64,000 nucleotides of DNA from NCBI RefSeq assembly GCF_013415125.1, contig NZ_JACCDE010000009.1:1-64000 (forward strand), read 5' to 3'. Shown piece by piece: positions 34,182 to 41,610 of this stretch. The notes under the pieces are model-generated. The model saw only the letters and a list, made by a program, of their open reading frames with translations. It had not been told where the DNA came from and searched no databases. The stretch is from Vreelandella glaciei (lineage in GTDB: Bacteria; Pseudomonadota; Gammaproteobacteria; Pseudomonadales; Halomonadaceae). Within the stretch, counting starts at the first letter, position 1; every line of letters starts with the position of its first letter. The position numbers and the translations under genes were made by a program.

Positions 34182-35043
34182 CGCCTTTATGCGGTTATCG
34201 CACCGCGCGTTAACGCCGTTGGTTCAGCATGCTGCTGACATACGTTTGCCACTGCGTGGCGAGTGCCGCGCCGGGCAGGTTTACTTGGTCGGCGCGGGCA
34301 GCGGCGATGCAGAGCTGTTAACCCTCAAGGCTGCACGCTTACTTATGCAGGCAGACGCCGTGGTGTATGACCGCTTGGTAGGGGATGACGTTCTGGCACT
34401 GATTCCTAGCAGCAGCGAGCGCTACTACGTTGGCAAAGCCCGTGGCCATCACAGCGTACCGCAAGCGGAAATCGGTGGGCTGATGGTAAAACTCGCCCGC
34501 GAAGGGAAATCGGTAGTGCGGCTTAAGGGCGGCGACCCGGCTGTGTTTGCGCGCATGGGCGAGGAGCTGGATGCCCTGGCCGCCGCCCAGGTGGCTGCCA
34601 CTATTGTGCCGGGAATTACCGCGGCCTCTGCCGCCGCGGCCTGCATGGGTATCCCGCTCACCGATCGTGGCCATGCGCAGCAACTGCGCTTTGTTACCGC
34701 CCAGCTATGCCGCGAAGACGGCACGCCGGACTGGCAAGCACTGGCGCGCAAAGATGAAACCCTGGTGTTTTACATGGGGCTTTCCAAAGTGAATGCAATT
34801 TGCCACGGCCTACGCCAAGCAGGCCTGCCGGATGAGTGGCCGATCATGCTGGTGGCTAACGCCAGCCAGAGTGAACAGCAGTCGCTGGTGGGCTCGCTGG
34901 CGGATATGCCCGAAAAACTCGCCGCAACTCCCTTACCGTCACCCTGTTTGATTGTGGTGGGCAGTGTGGTGCAAAGAGTCGCCACGACGCCCGCTGCCCT
35001 AGCAGCCACCAATTTTTGCTCTGCACCGCAAACCACGCCTTAA
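34141..35043 (+). CDS. cobA: Uroporphyrinogen-III C-methyltransferase
   Basis: A 300-residue SAM-dependent methyltransferase that makes precorrin-2, the precursor of the siroheme needed by NirB. The family motifs are VYLVGAGSGDAELLTLKAAR, ADAVVYDRLV, VVRLKGGDPAVFARMGEE, VPGITAASAAAA and the TLVFYMG block. It lacks the dehydrogenase/chelatase domain of CysG and has about 50 extra residues at the N-terminus. ATG 34141 follows AGGAG; it overlaps the nasA 3' end, so the two are probably translationally coupled. It supplies the cofactor within the same operon that creates the need for it. Confidence 0.92.
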   Translation: MPALSNPLLQKWFNAFMRLSHRALTPLVQHAADIRLPLRGECRAGQVYLVGAGSGDAELLTLKAARLLMQADAVVYDRLVGDDVLALIPSSSERYYVGKARGHHSVPQAEIGGLMVKLAREGKSVVRLKGGDPAVFARMGEELDALAAAQVAATIVPGITAASAAAACMGIPLTDRGHAQQLRFVTAQLCREDGTPDWQALARKDETLVFYMGLSKVNAICHGLRQAGLPDEWPIMLVANASQSEQQSLVGSLADMPEKLAATPLPSPCLIVVGSVVQRVATTPAALAATNFCSAPQTTP

Positions 35044-35120
35044 CGGCAGGGTTTGCTGTGCGCGTTTTATGCTGCTAACCCTTCTGTCCCTTAAAACCCA
35101 CAACAAAGGAAAAGCTCTCT

Positions 35121-35930
35121 ATGTCCTACTTATTGCCTGCTGAATTTGCTACCAAGATGGTCGATGCTGGCGAAGCCAAGCTTCACATGTCTACCCGTGA
35201 TGCACTGATTCGCGCTTTTATGGCGGGGGCTATTTTGGCCATCGCGGCGGTGTTTGCGGTGACCGTAGCGGTGCAAACCGGCTACCCGATTATCGGCGCC
35301 ATCCTGTTTCCGGTGGGCTTCTCGATACTCTATCTAATGGGCTTTGATCTGTTGACCGGGGTGTTTGTGTTAACGCCGCTGGCGTGGCTGGATAAACGGC
35401 CTGGGGTGACGATTAATCGTATTCTCAAGCACTGGGGCATTGTGTTTATCGGTAATTTTGGTGGGGCATTAACGGTTGCCTTTCTCATGGCGATTGTGTT
35501 CACCTACGGCTTTAGCACCGAACCCAGCGAAGTGGGGCGGGTCATTGGTGAAGTGGGCGAAGGACGCACCGTGGGTTATAAAGAGTATGGCGCTGGCGGC
35601 ATGGCGACGATTTTTATCCGCGGCATACTGTGCAACTGGATGGTTTCGCTGGGGGTAGTGGGCGCGATGATCTCAACCACGGTGAGCGGTAAGGTGATTG
35701 CCATGTGGATGCCGATCATGCTGTTCTTCGGTATGGGCTTTGAACACTCGGTGGTCAACATGTTTCTGTTCCCCTCCGGGCTGATGATGGGCGGTAACTT
35801 CTCGATTATGGATTACCTGATTTGGAATGAAATTCCGGTAGTGCTGGGTAACTTGATCGGTGGTTTGGCGTTAACTGGCCTGACGCTCTACACCACCCAC
35901 GTGCGTACCGCGCCGCAAAAAGCCCTATGA
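35121..35930 (+). CDS. nirC: Formate/nitrite transporter family protein (NirC-like)
   Basis: A 269-residue inner-membrane protein of the FocA/NirC family with six predicted segments. GAILAIAAVFAVTVA, FPVGFSILYLMGFDLLTGVF, FIGNFGGALTVAFL, GILCNWMVSLGVVGAMI and FFGMGFEHSVVNMFLFPSG are the pore-forming blocks of the pentameric channel. Position between nasA-cobA and the nirBD operon points to nitrite as substrate. AAAGGA precedes ATG 35121. A terminator follows directly. Confidence 0.9.
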   Translation: MSYLLPAEFATKMVDAGEAKLHMSTRDALIRAFMAGAILAIAAVFAVTVAVQTGYPIIGAILFPVGFSILYLMGFDLLTGVFVLTPLAWLDKRPGVTINRILKHWGIVFIGNFGGALTVAFLMAIVFTYGFSTEPSEVGRVIGEVGEGRTVGYKEYGAGGMATIFIRGILCNWMVSLGVVGAMISTTVSGKVIAMWMPIMLFFGMGFEHSVVNMFLFPSGLMMGGNFSIMDYLIWNEIPVVLGNLIGGLALTGLTLYTTHVRTAPQKAL

Positions 35931-35960
35931 TCTGATAGGCAGCAGTTTGTCACTTATCCA

Positions 35961-35987
35961 AGCCTTCGCTCCGGCGGAGGCTTTTTT
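35961..35987 (+). terminator. Intrinsic terminator between nirC and the phosphatase/kinase gene
   Basis: AGCCTTCGC pairs with GCGGAGGCT around TCCG with one mismatch and runs into six T residues. It ends only 12 bases before the next start codon, so most expression of the downstream gene must come by read-through or from a promoter inside or upstream of nirC. Confidence 0.75.
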
Positions 35988-35999
35988 AGGGGAAGCATA

Positions 36000-37715
36000 A
36001 TGGCAGCGCTGACCATTTCGCTCGGCCAGCACTCTGATAAAGGGCGCAAGCCAAGCAATCAGGATTTTTACGGCGCTTATCTACCCAGCGACCCCCAGCG
36101 CGCCACCAAAGGCATTGCGATCGCGTTAGCGGATGGGATCAGCAGCAGCGAAGTGAGCCGGGAAGCGAGTGAAGCGGCGGTGGGTGGGTTTTTAACAGAC
36201 TACTACGCCACCCCGGCTACCTGGGCGGTTAAAACCTCCGCCCAGAGGGTGCTGCAGGCCACCAATGCGTGGCTTTACGCCCAAACCCGGCAGAGCCAGT
36301 ACCGCTACAACCTGGATCGTGGCTATGTGTGTACCCTGAGCGCGATGGTGATTAAATCCACCACTGCGCACCTGTTTCACGTTGGCGATAGCCGCATCTA
36401 TCAGCTCGCCGGCAAGACGCTGGAGCCACTGACCGAGGATCATCGCTTTTGGGCATCCCGGGAAGTCAGTCATTTAAGCCGCGCCATGGGGGCCAGCCAG
36501 CACCTGGAGTTGGATTATTCCTCGGTATCGCTGAGTGTGGGCGATGTGTTTGTACTCACTACCGACGGTGTTTATGAGTGGCTAACCGGCACCGAAATGG
36601 CCGCGCTGATTCACGCCCACTGGGGCGATCTCGACGCGGCTGCTGAGGCGCTAATCGCTGCCGCTATCGATAATGGCAGCGACGACAACCTCACCGTGCA
36701 AATTGTGCGCATTGATACGCTGCCTGAGCGCCACGCTAATGAACTCTACGCGGCGCTTAGCACCCTGCCGTCACCGTCTGAATTGCGTGCAGGAAGCGAG
36801 CTGGACGGCTACCGCGTTGTGCGTCAACTGCATGCCAGCAGTCGCAGCCATGTCTACCTGGCGGAAGAGGTAGCGAGTGGCGAGAAGGTGGCACTAAAAA
36901 CCCTCTCAACCGAGCTAAGCCAAGACTCGGCGAGTATTGAGCGGTTTGTGCGCGAAGAGTGGATTGCACGGCGCATCGATAATCAGCACGTGCTTAAAGC
37001 CCCCACCCAAGAGCACCCTCGCCGCTACCTTTACACCGTGCTGGCGTATATCGAAGGGCAAACCCTGACCCAGTGGATGCGCGACCACCCCAACGCTGAA
37101 TTAGCCAGCGTTCGTCCCATCGTCGAGCAGATTGCCAAGGGGCTGCGCGCCTTTCATCGTCTGGAAATGCTGCATCAGGATTTACGCCCTGATAACGTCA
37201 TGATCGATAGCCACGGAACGGTGAAGCTGATCGATTTTGGCGCTGCCAAGGTGGCGGGTCTTGCCGAAGAGGTCAATGCGACTAGCGACGACATTCTAGG
37301 CACTGCCCAGTACACCGCGCCGGAGTATTTTCTGGGTGAAGGTGGCACACCCCGTTCGGATCAGTACTCACTGGCAGTGATTACCTATCAGATGCTAACC
37401 GGTACGCTGCCCTATGGCACCGAGGTGGCCAAAACCCGCACTCGGGCAGCGCAACATAAGCTTGCCTACCAATCGGCGCTTAGCGAGAACCGTGAACTGC
37501 CCGCTTGGGTAGATGAGGTGCTCAAAAAGGCACTACATCCCACTCCCCACAAACGTTTTTCGGCACTTTCGGAGTTTATTTTCGAGCTACGCTCGCCAAG
37601 CCAAGAAGTGCTGAAACGTGCCCAATTACCGCTGCTGGAGCGCGACCCGGTGCTGTTCTGGAAGGGCGTTTCACTAGTATTGGCGCTAGTGGTTATCGCG
37701 CTGTTATTGCGGTGA
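36000..37715 (+). CDS. Bifunctional PP2C phosphatase / Ser-Thr kinase fusion with C-terminal membrane anchor
   Basis: A 571-residue fusion. Residues 1-240 are a PP2C phosphatase with ALADGIS (D45), HVGDSRIY (D130), TTDGVYEW (D189) and SDDN (D229) as metal ligands. Residues about 268-540 are a Hanks-type kinase with VALK (K300), HQDLRPDN (392-399) and IDFGAAK (412-418). The glycine-rich loop is missing: the expected G-x-G-x2-G is QLHASSRSHVYLA. One hydrophobic helix at 552-571 would anchor it with both domains in the cytosol. The same fusion sits next to nasA in Pseudomonas, so a role in nitrate assimilation is likely, though its target is unknown. AGGGGA precedes ATG 36000. Confidence 0.88.
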   Translation: MAALTISLGQHSDKGRKPSNQDFYGAYLPSDPQRATKGIAIALADGISSSEVSREASEAAVGGFLTDYYATPATWAVKTSAQRVLQATNAWLYAQTRQSQYRYNLDRGYVCTLSAMVIKSTTAHLFHVGDSRIYQLAGKTLEPLTEDHRFWASREVSHLSRAMGASQHLELDYSSVSLSVGDVFVLTTDGVYEWLTGTEMAALIHAHWGDLDAAAEALIAAAIDNGSDDNLTVQIVRIDTLPERHANELYAALSTLPSPSELRAGSELDGYRVVRQLHASSRSHVYLAEEVASGEKVALKTLSTELSQDSASIERFVREEWIARRIDNQHVLKAPTQEHPRRYLYTVLAYIEGQTLTQWMRDHPNAELASVRPIVEQIAKGLRAFHRLEMLHQDLRPDNVMIDSHGTVKLIDFGAAKVAGLAEEVNATSDDILGTAQYTAPEYFLGEGGTPRSDQYSLAVITYQMLTGTLPYGTEVAKTRTRAAQHKLAYQSALSENRELPAWVDEVLKKALHPTPHKRFSALSEFIFELRSPSQEVLKRAQLPLLERDPVLFWKGVSLVLALVVIALLLR

Positions 37716-37814
37716 TGGCGCGGTCTCTGATCAGGAAACAACAAACAGTGGGGTTGAAGTGGGGAGGCTGTCACCCCATGTTAGTTAACACGCTATCAAT
37801 AGAAAAGGACGTTA

Positions 37815-38627
37815 ATGATGCAGACTGTGATACCCAACCCCGGTTTTGGTACTTTTCGCCTGGAAGGCGATACGCTCAAGCAGAGTATCCACACAGCGCT
37901 TGAGGTCGGGTATCGGCACATCGACACGGCACAGTTTTATGGCAATGAAAAAGGGGTAGGGGAGGCGATTCGCGCCAGCAGCGTGCCACGCAGCGATATT
38001 TTCCTAACCACCAAGGTGTGGTTCGACAACCTTGAACCTGCAACGCTTAAAGCCAGCGTGGACGAAAGCCTGCAGAAATTAGGCACCGATTACGTTGACC
38101 TGCTGCTGATCCACTGGCCGTCCCCAGAGGATGAAGTGCCGATGGTCGATTACCTGACGGCGCTTAAAGAGGTCAAAGCCGAGGGGAAAGCGCGCAATAT
38201 CGGCATTTCCAACTTTACCATCGCACAGGTGGATGAAGCGGTCAGCATTTTGGGTAAAGGTGAAATTCTCACCAACCAGATCGAGGTTCATCCTTTCTTA
38301 CAGAACCGTAAACTGGTCGATCACTGCAAGCAGCATGGCATTCAGATTACTGCCTTTATGCCCCTGGCCGTGGGCAAAGTAATGGATGACCCGACCCTTA
38401 AGCAGATCGCCGACGCACATAACGTTACGCCCGCTCAAATTGCCCTTGCTTGGGTAAAACAGCGCAATATGATTACGATTCCTTCATCGACCAAGGCGCG
38501 AAATATTCAAAGCAACATTGCCGCCTTTGACTTAGTCTTGAGCGACAGCGAGATGACGGAAATCGCCAAGTTGGATCGTAAAGAGCGTATCGCCAACCCT
38601 GAAATAGCGCCGCTCTGGGATGAGTAA
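37815..38627 (+). CDS. dkgB: Aldo/keto reductase, DkgB type
   Basis: A 270-residue (beta/alpha)8 NADPH-dependent reductase. It aligns closely with Escherichia coli DkgB: GYRHIDTAQFYGNEKGVGEA (Asp and Tyr), TTKVWFDNL (Lys), LLIHWPSPEDEVPM (His), GISNFTIAQ, TNQIEVHPFLQNRKLV and IPSSTKARNIQSN. These enzymes reduce 2,5-diketogluconate, methylglyoxal and other aldehydes. AAGGA precedes ATG 37815; ATG 37818 is an equally placed alternative. A strong terminator follows at 38694. Confidence 0.88.
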   Translation: MMQTVIPNPGFGTFRLEGDTLKQSIHTALEVGYRHIDTAQFYGNEKGVGEAIRASSVPRSDIFLTTKVWFDNLEPATLKASVDESLQKLGTDYVDLLLIHWPSPEDEVPMVDYLTALKEVKAEGKARNIGISNFTIAQVDEAVSILGKGEILTNQIEVHPFLQNRKLVDHCKQHGIQITAFMPLAVGKVMDDPTLKQIADAHNVTPAQIALAWVKQRNMITIPSSTKARNIQSNIAAFDLVLSDSEMTEIAKLDRKERIANPEIAPLWDE

Positions 38628-38693
38628 GAGGAATGAATAACCAGAACTTGAAACGCTAAACGATGAACTTCAATTAATAGTATGTGTCGTAGT

Positions 38694-38719
38694 AGATGCC
38701 TGCCCAGGCAGGCATCTTT
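38694..38719 (+). terminator. Intrinsic terminator after the aldo/keto reductase gene
   Basis: AGATGCCTGC and GCAGGCATCT pair perfectly around CCAG and end in TTT. It lies just ahead of the arfA ribosome site. Confidence 0.75.
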
Positions 38720-38737
38720 AAAAGAATGGAGAAAACG

Positions 38738-38887
38738 ATGAAACAGCGCAAGATAAAAGACAACGCTTTAAAAGCGCAGCTGCGAACGCCGATGTTTAAA
38801 ATGCAGCAGCAAACCCCGAAAAAAGGTAAAGGGAGCTACTCCCGGAAAGGACGCAATTCTCTGGGAGGGCATCGCCAAGCCGCCTAA
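38738..38887 (+). CDS. arfA: Alternative ribosome-rescue factor A
   Basis: A 49-residue basic protein that I recognise as ArfA from KIKDNALKAQLRTPMFK near the N-terminus and the KGKGSYSRKGRN block, which binds the empty mRNA channel of the ribosome in E. coli ArfA. It recruits RF2 to release ribosomes stalled on messages without a stop codon when tmRNA fails. ATG 38738 follows GGAG at a spacing of 6; longer frames run into the upstream terminator. The last eight codons and the stop codon lie in a very stable hairpin (38863-38912), the known way by which ArfA is made only from non-stop mRNA. Confidence 0.88.
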   Translation: MKQRKIKDNALKAQLRTPMFKMQQQTPKKGKGSYSRKGRNSLGGHRQAA

Positions 38888-38912
38888 CCCGGCGTTTTGG
38901 CGATGCTCTCCC
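38863..38912 (+). promoter_or_regulatory. arfA hairpin enclosing the stop codon
   Basis: GGGAGGGCATCGCCAA (38863-38878) pairs with TTGGCGATGCTCTCCC (38897-38912), 16 pairs with one G-T wobble. GCCG/CGGC extends it inward so that the TAA stop (38885-38887) sits in the loop. Cleavage in the stem, as RNase III does in E. coli arfA, would remove the stop codon and leave a non-stop message that tmRNA tags for decay. Confidence 0.85.
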
Positions 38913-38923
38913 CAGGCATCTCT

Positions 38924-38946
38924 GCACAGTATTCCCCATACTGTGC
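38924..38946. other. Perfect 9-bp hairpin downstream of arfA
   Basis: GCACAGTAT and ATACTGTGC pair around TCCCC. It lies between the arfA stop-codon hairpin and the terminator and may be part of the same 3' structure. Confidence 0.6.
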
Positions 38947-38963
38947 AATATCCCATCAGCTTG

Positions 38964-38988
38964 GCCGATCCAATGGATCGGCTTTTTT
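38964..38988 (+). terminator. Intrinsic terminator of arfA
   Basis: GCCGATCC and GGATCGGC pair perfectly around AAT, followed by six T residues. Confidence 0.9.
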
Positions 38989-39053
38989 ATTGCGCGCCAG
39001 GCGTGGCACGCCACTGAAAACGCCCCGGCCACTTCCTGTGACCGGGGCGTTGG

Positions 39054-39302
39054 CTATGCCAACCTACTCCCACAGTGTGGACATTTTTCGTAGGCGTCGC
39101 GGGTTTCAGCCTGATGGCGTTGGTTGCGCTGACTTGGTTCCTCTACACCATGAATGGATACCAGCTGGCCCTGCTCCCAGCGTAAACCGATATCTTTTAA
39201 CAGGTGCGGGTCATGAAAGCGCGGGTCTTCGTAAAAGCGCCGCTGGGTACGATAGTGGGTGAAAGCGCTGAGTAGTTTGCGGGTAATGGTTGCGATTGCC
39301 AT
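39054..39302 (-). CDS. DUF1127-type small protein with a C-terminal CxxC extension
   Basis: An 82-residue protein. Residues 1-45 fit the DUF1127/YjiS pattern: a basic amphipathic helix (TRKLLSAFTHYRTQRRFYED), then HDPHLLKDIGLRWEQ. Most such proteins end soon after this, but here about 35 polar residues follow and finish with KCPHCGSRLA, a C-x2-C pair that could bind a metal or form part of a zinc knuckle between two molecules. Small DUF1127 proteins can bind RNA and affect phosphate or envelope stress responses in other bacteria. ATG 39302 follows AGGAG at a spacing of 9. Role here unknown. Confidence 0.75.
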   Translation of the reverse strand: MAIATITRKLLSAFTHYRTQRRFYEDPRFHDPHLLKDIGLRWEQGQLVSIHGVEEPSQRNQRHQAETRDAYEKCPHCGSRLA

Positions 39303-39376
39303 GGGGTCGGTCTCCTGGGTTAGGAGGCCGGGCAACATCGCGATCAGGGAGTCTCAAAGGTAACGATAAAACAACA

Positions 39377-39400
39377 TGGCCGCGACACTTGCCGCGGCCA
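39377..39400. other. Perfect 8-bp GC hairpin
   Basis: TGGCCGCG and CGCGGCCA pair around ACACTTGC. On the minus strand TGTTGTTTTAT follows, so it may act as a weak leftward terminator for the ABC transporter transcript. Confidence 0.5.
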
Positions 39401-39432
39401 ATTTCCTCTCTACATCTCTGGCGCGCGACAAT

Positions 39433-39475
39433 AATAAGCTGATACCGCATTATTAATAATGCGATGCAGCTTATT
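39433..39475. repeat. Nested palindrome upstream of the DUF1127 gene
   Basis: AATAAGCTG (39433-39441) and CAGCTTATT (39467-39475) enclose a second, 16-bp perfect palindrome GCATTATTAATAATGC (39447-39462). Two concentric dyads within 43 bp suggest an operator for a dimeric regulator or a cruciform. It lies about 130 bp upstream of the DUF1127 start. Nothing else is seen in the 39303-39601 interval. Confidence 0.7.
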
Positions 39476-39601
39476 CATTCGTGTCGCGGGGATTTGCCAG
39501 CGCATGAGAGGTCTCTGAGAAAATATCGTTAAATAATGAAGCTGCTCTTTAAAGACAGCTCTTATCTTTTAACCGATGGTTATATGAGCGTCAACTGTTT
39601 A

Positions 39602-41467
39602 TCAGCGGTATCCTGCCGCCTGTAACTTAAACAGCTTTGCGTATCGTCCATCAGTTTCCAGCAACGCTTCATGGGTGCCACGTTCAATAATATGCCCTTG
39701 GTCGATCACTAAAATGAGATCAGCACTGCGTACTGTGGAGAAGCGGTGCGAGATCAGTATCGCCATCTTGTCGCGGCTATGTTCGCGAAAACGGGTAAAT
39801 ATTTCGGCTTCTGCGGCGGCATCCATGGCGGCAGTGGGTTCATCCAGGACTAAAATATCTGCGTTCTCTCGCATATAGGCCCTTGAGAGGGCGATTTTCT
39901 GCCACTGGCCACCGGAGAGCTCTTGGCCATTTTTAAACCAGCGGCCCAGTTGGGTTTTGTAGCCATTCCCCATGCGTGTAATAAACTCATCCGCCATGCC
40001 GTGACGTGCGGCTTGCTGCCAGCGCTGTTCATTGTCAAAGGCATGGGTATCGCCAACGCCAAGGTTCTCACCCACCTGTAGCTGATAGCGCACGAAGTCC
40101 TGAAAGATGACGCCGGTACGCTCATACAGTGCTTGAGCGCTCCAGTCACGTAGGTCGCTACCGTCTAATAGAATGCGGCCTTGAGTAGGTTGGTAGAGTC
40201 GCGTCAAAAGTTTGATCAGCGTGGTCTTGCCAGAGCCGTTTTCACCCACCAACGCCAAGCTCTGCCCAGGGGAGAGGTGCAGCGAAATATCGTGTAGAAC
40301 TGGATCTTGCAGAACAGAGTCGCCGCCAGGATAAGAGAAACTGACATTCTCAAAGCGCAGCCCATCCCCAGGCCGTGCTCCTTGTGTGAGCGTGCCATTT
40401 TCGGCCTCAACCGGTTGCTCCAGGTACTCATAAAGATTGGATAGATAAAGGTTATCTTCGTACATGCCGCTAATGGCGGTAAGGCTAGCGGAGAGCGCCG
40501 CTTGGCCTTGCTTGAAAACCATTAAATACATGGTCATTTGACCCAACGTCAGTGCCCCGGCAATGGTTTCAATCACCACCCAGCCGTAGGCAGCGTAAAA
40601 CGTTAAGGTGCCGAGCAAGCCGAGCAGAAATCCCCAGCTTTCCCGGCGAAGGGTTAAACGACGATCTTCTGCAAACAGCTGGGTGAAAATATCGCGGTAG
40701 CGTTTAAGAAACAGCCCTTCAAGACCAAACAGTTTGACCTCTTTAATGCTGTCTTCCCGTGCAAGTACCGTCTCTAAATAAATCTGCATACGGGTTTGCG
40801 GTGAACGCCAGCGGAACAACCGAAAAGCATCGCCCGAGAATTTGGCCTCGGATACAAATACCGGCAGCGCGCCAGCTACCAGGATCAGCAATGCCCAAGG
40901 AGAGAACTGCACCAGCAGTACCCCAAAACTACCCAGGGAGATCGCATTTTGCAGCAACCCAAAGGTTTTGTTTACCAGCGCAAGTGGGCGCGTAGACGCT
41001 TCACGCCGCGCCCGGGTGAGCTGGTCATAAAGTTCTGAATCCTCAAACTGGCTAAGTGACAGCTGGCCAGCTTTCTCGAGAATCATCACATTAACCTTCT
41101 GCCCTAACAGCGCTCTTAACAGCGACTGCTGGGCCGAAAGCCCGCGCTGAGCTAGGGCAATCAGCGCAATAATAACGGCTTCAATCCCCACCAGCTTGAG
41201 TACCGGAGCAATGGACACTAGCAGGTTGGGGTCAGTGGCAGCTTGATGAGCGTCCATGGCACTTACCACGCCATCCACAATCAATTGGCCTACCCAGGCT
41301 GCCACGGCGGGCAACACCCCAGCGACCAAGGTGCACAGCGCTAACCCCAACATCATCCAGCGGGAGGTTTCCCACACCAAGCCTAGGGCGCGGCGGCTAT
41401 AACGAAACACACCAAAAAAGCCGCTTAGCGGTGAGGAGGAAGTAGATTCAGAAGGTGGTGGTGACAT
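39602..41467 (-). CDS. ABC exporter (fused permease and ATPase)
   Basis: A 621-residue half-transporter. An N-terminal membrane domain of six helices (about residues 30-340) precedes the ATPase with Walker A ALVGENGSGKTTLIKLL, signature LSGGQWQKIALSRA, Walker B ILVLDEPTAAMD and the switch His in ILISHRFSTVRSADLI. It works as a homodimer in the inner membrane. The type resembles lipid, peptide or drug exporters; no neighbour reveals the substrate. The short gap to the ggt gene upstream (143 bp) holds an imperfect GC hairpin around 41540-41571. Confidence 0.88.
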   Translation of the reverse strand: MSPPPSESTSSSPLSGFFGVFRYSRRALGLVWETSRWMMLGLALCTLVAGVLPAVAAWVGQLIVDGVVSAMDAHQAATDPNLLVSIAPVLKLVGIEAVIIALIALAQRGLSAQQSLLRALLGQKVNVMILEKAGQLSLSQFEDSELYDQLTRARREASTRPLALVNKTFGLLQNAISLGSFGVLLVQFSPWALLILVAGALPVFVSEAKFSGDAFRLFRWRSPQTRMQIYLETVLAREDSIKEVKLFGLEGLFLKRYRDIFTQLFAEDRRLTLRRESWGFLLGLLGTLTFYAAYGWVVIETIAGALTLGQMTMYLMVFKQGQAALSASLTAISGMYEDNLYLSNLYEYLEQPVEAENGTLTQGARPGDGLRFENVSFSYPGGDSVLQDPVLHDISLHLSPGQSLALVGENGSGKTTLIKLLTRLYQPTQGRILLDGSDLRDWSAQALYERTGVIFQDFVRYQLQVGENLGVGDTHAFDNEQRWQQAARHGMADEFITRMGNGYKTQLGRWFKNGQELSGGQWQKIALSRAYMRENADILVLDEPTAAMDAAAEAEIFTRFREHSRDKMAILISHRFSTVRSADLILVIDQGHIIERGTHEALLETDGRYAKLFKLQAAGYR

Positions 41468-41610
41468 AGTTGGACAGGCAAGCAGCTAGCAAAAAAGGAG
41501 TGCCATAATGCGGTGGTTAAGCGTGGATAGCCAGCTCAACCGCCGGTTGCCTTCAACGGCAACGCGGCGGAGAGGAAATTACCTGTATGGATGCTTATCA
41601 GGGCAGCGAT

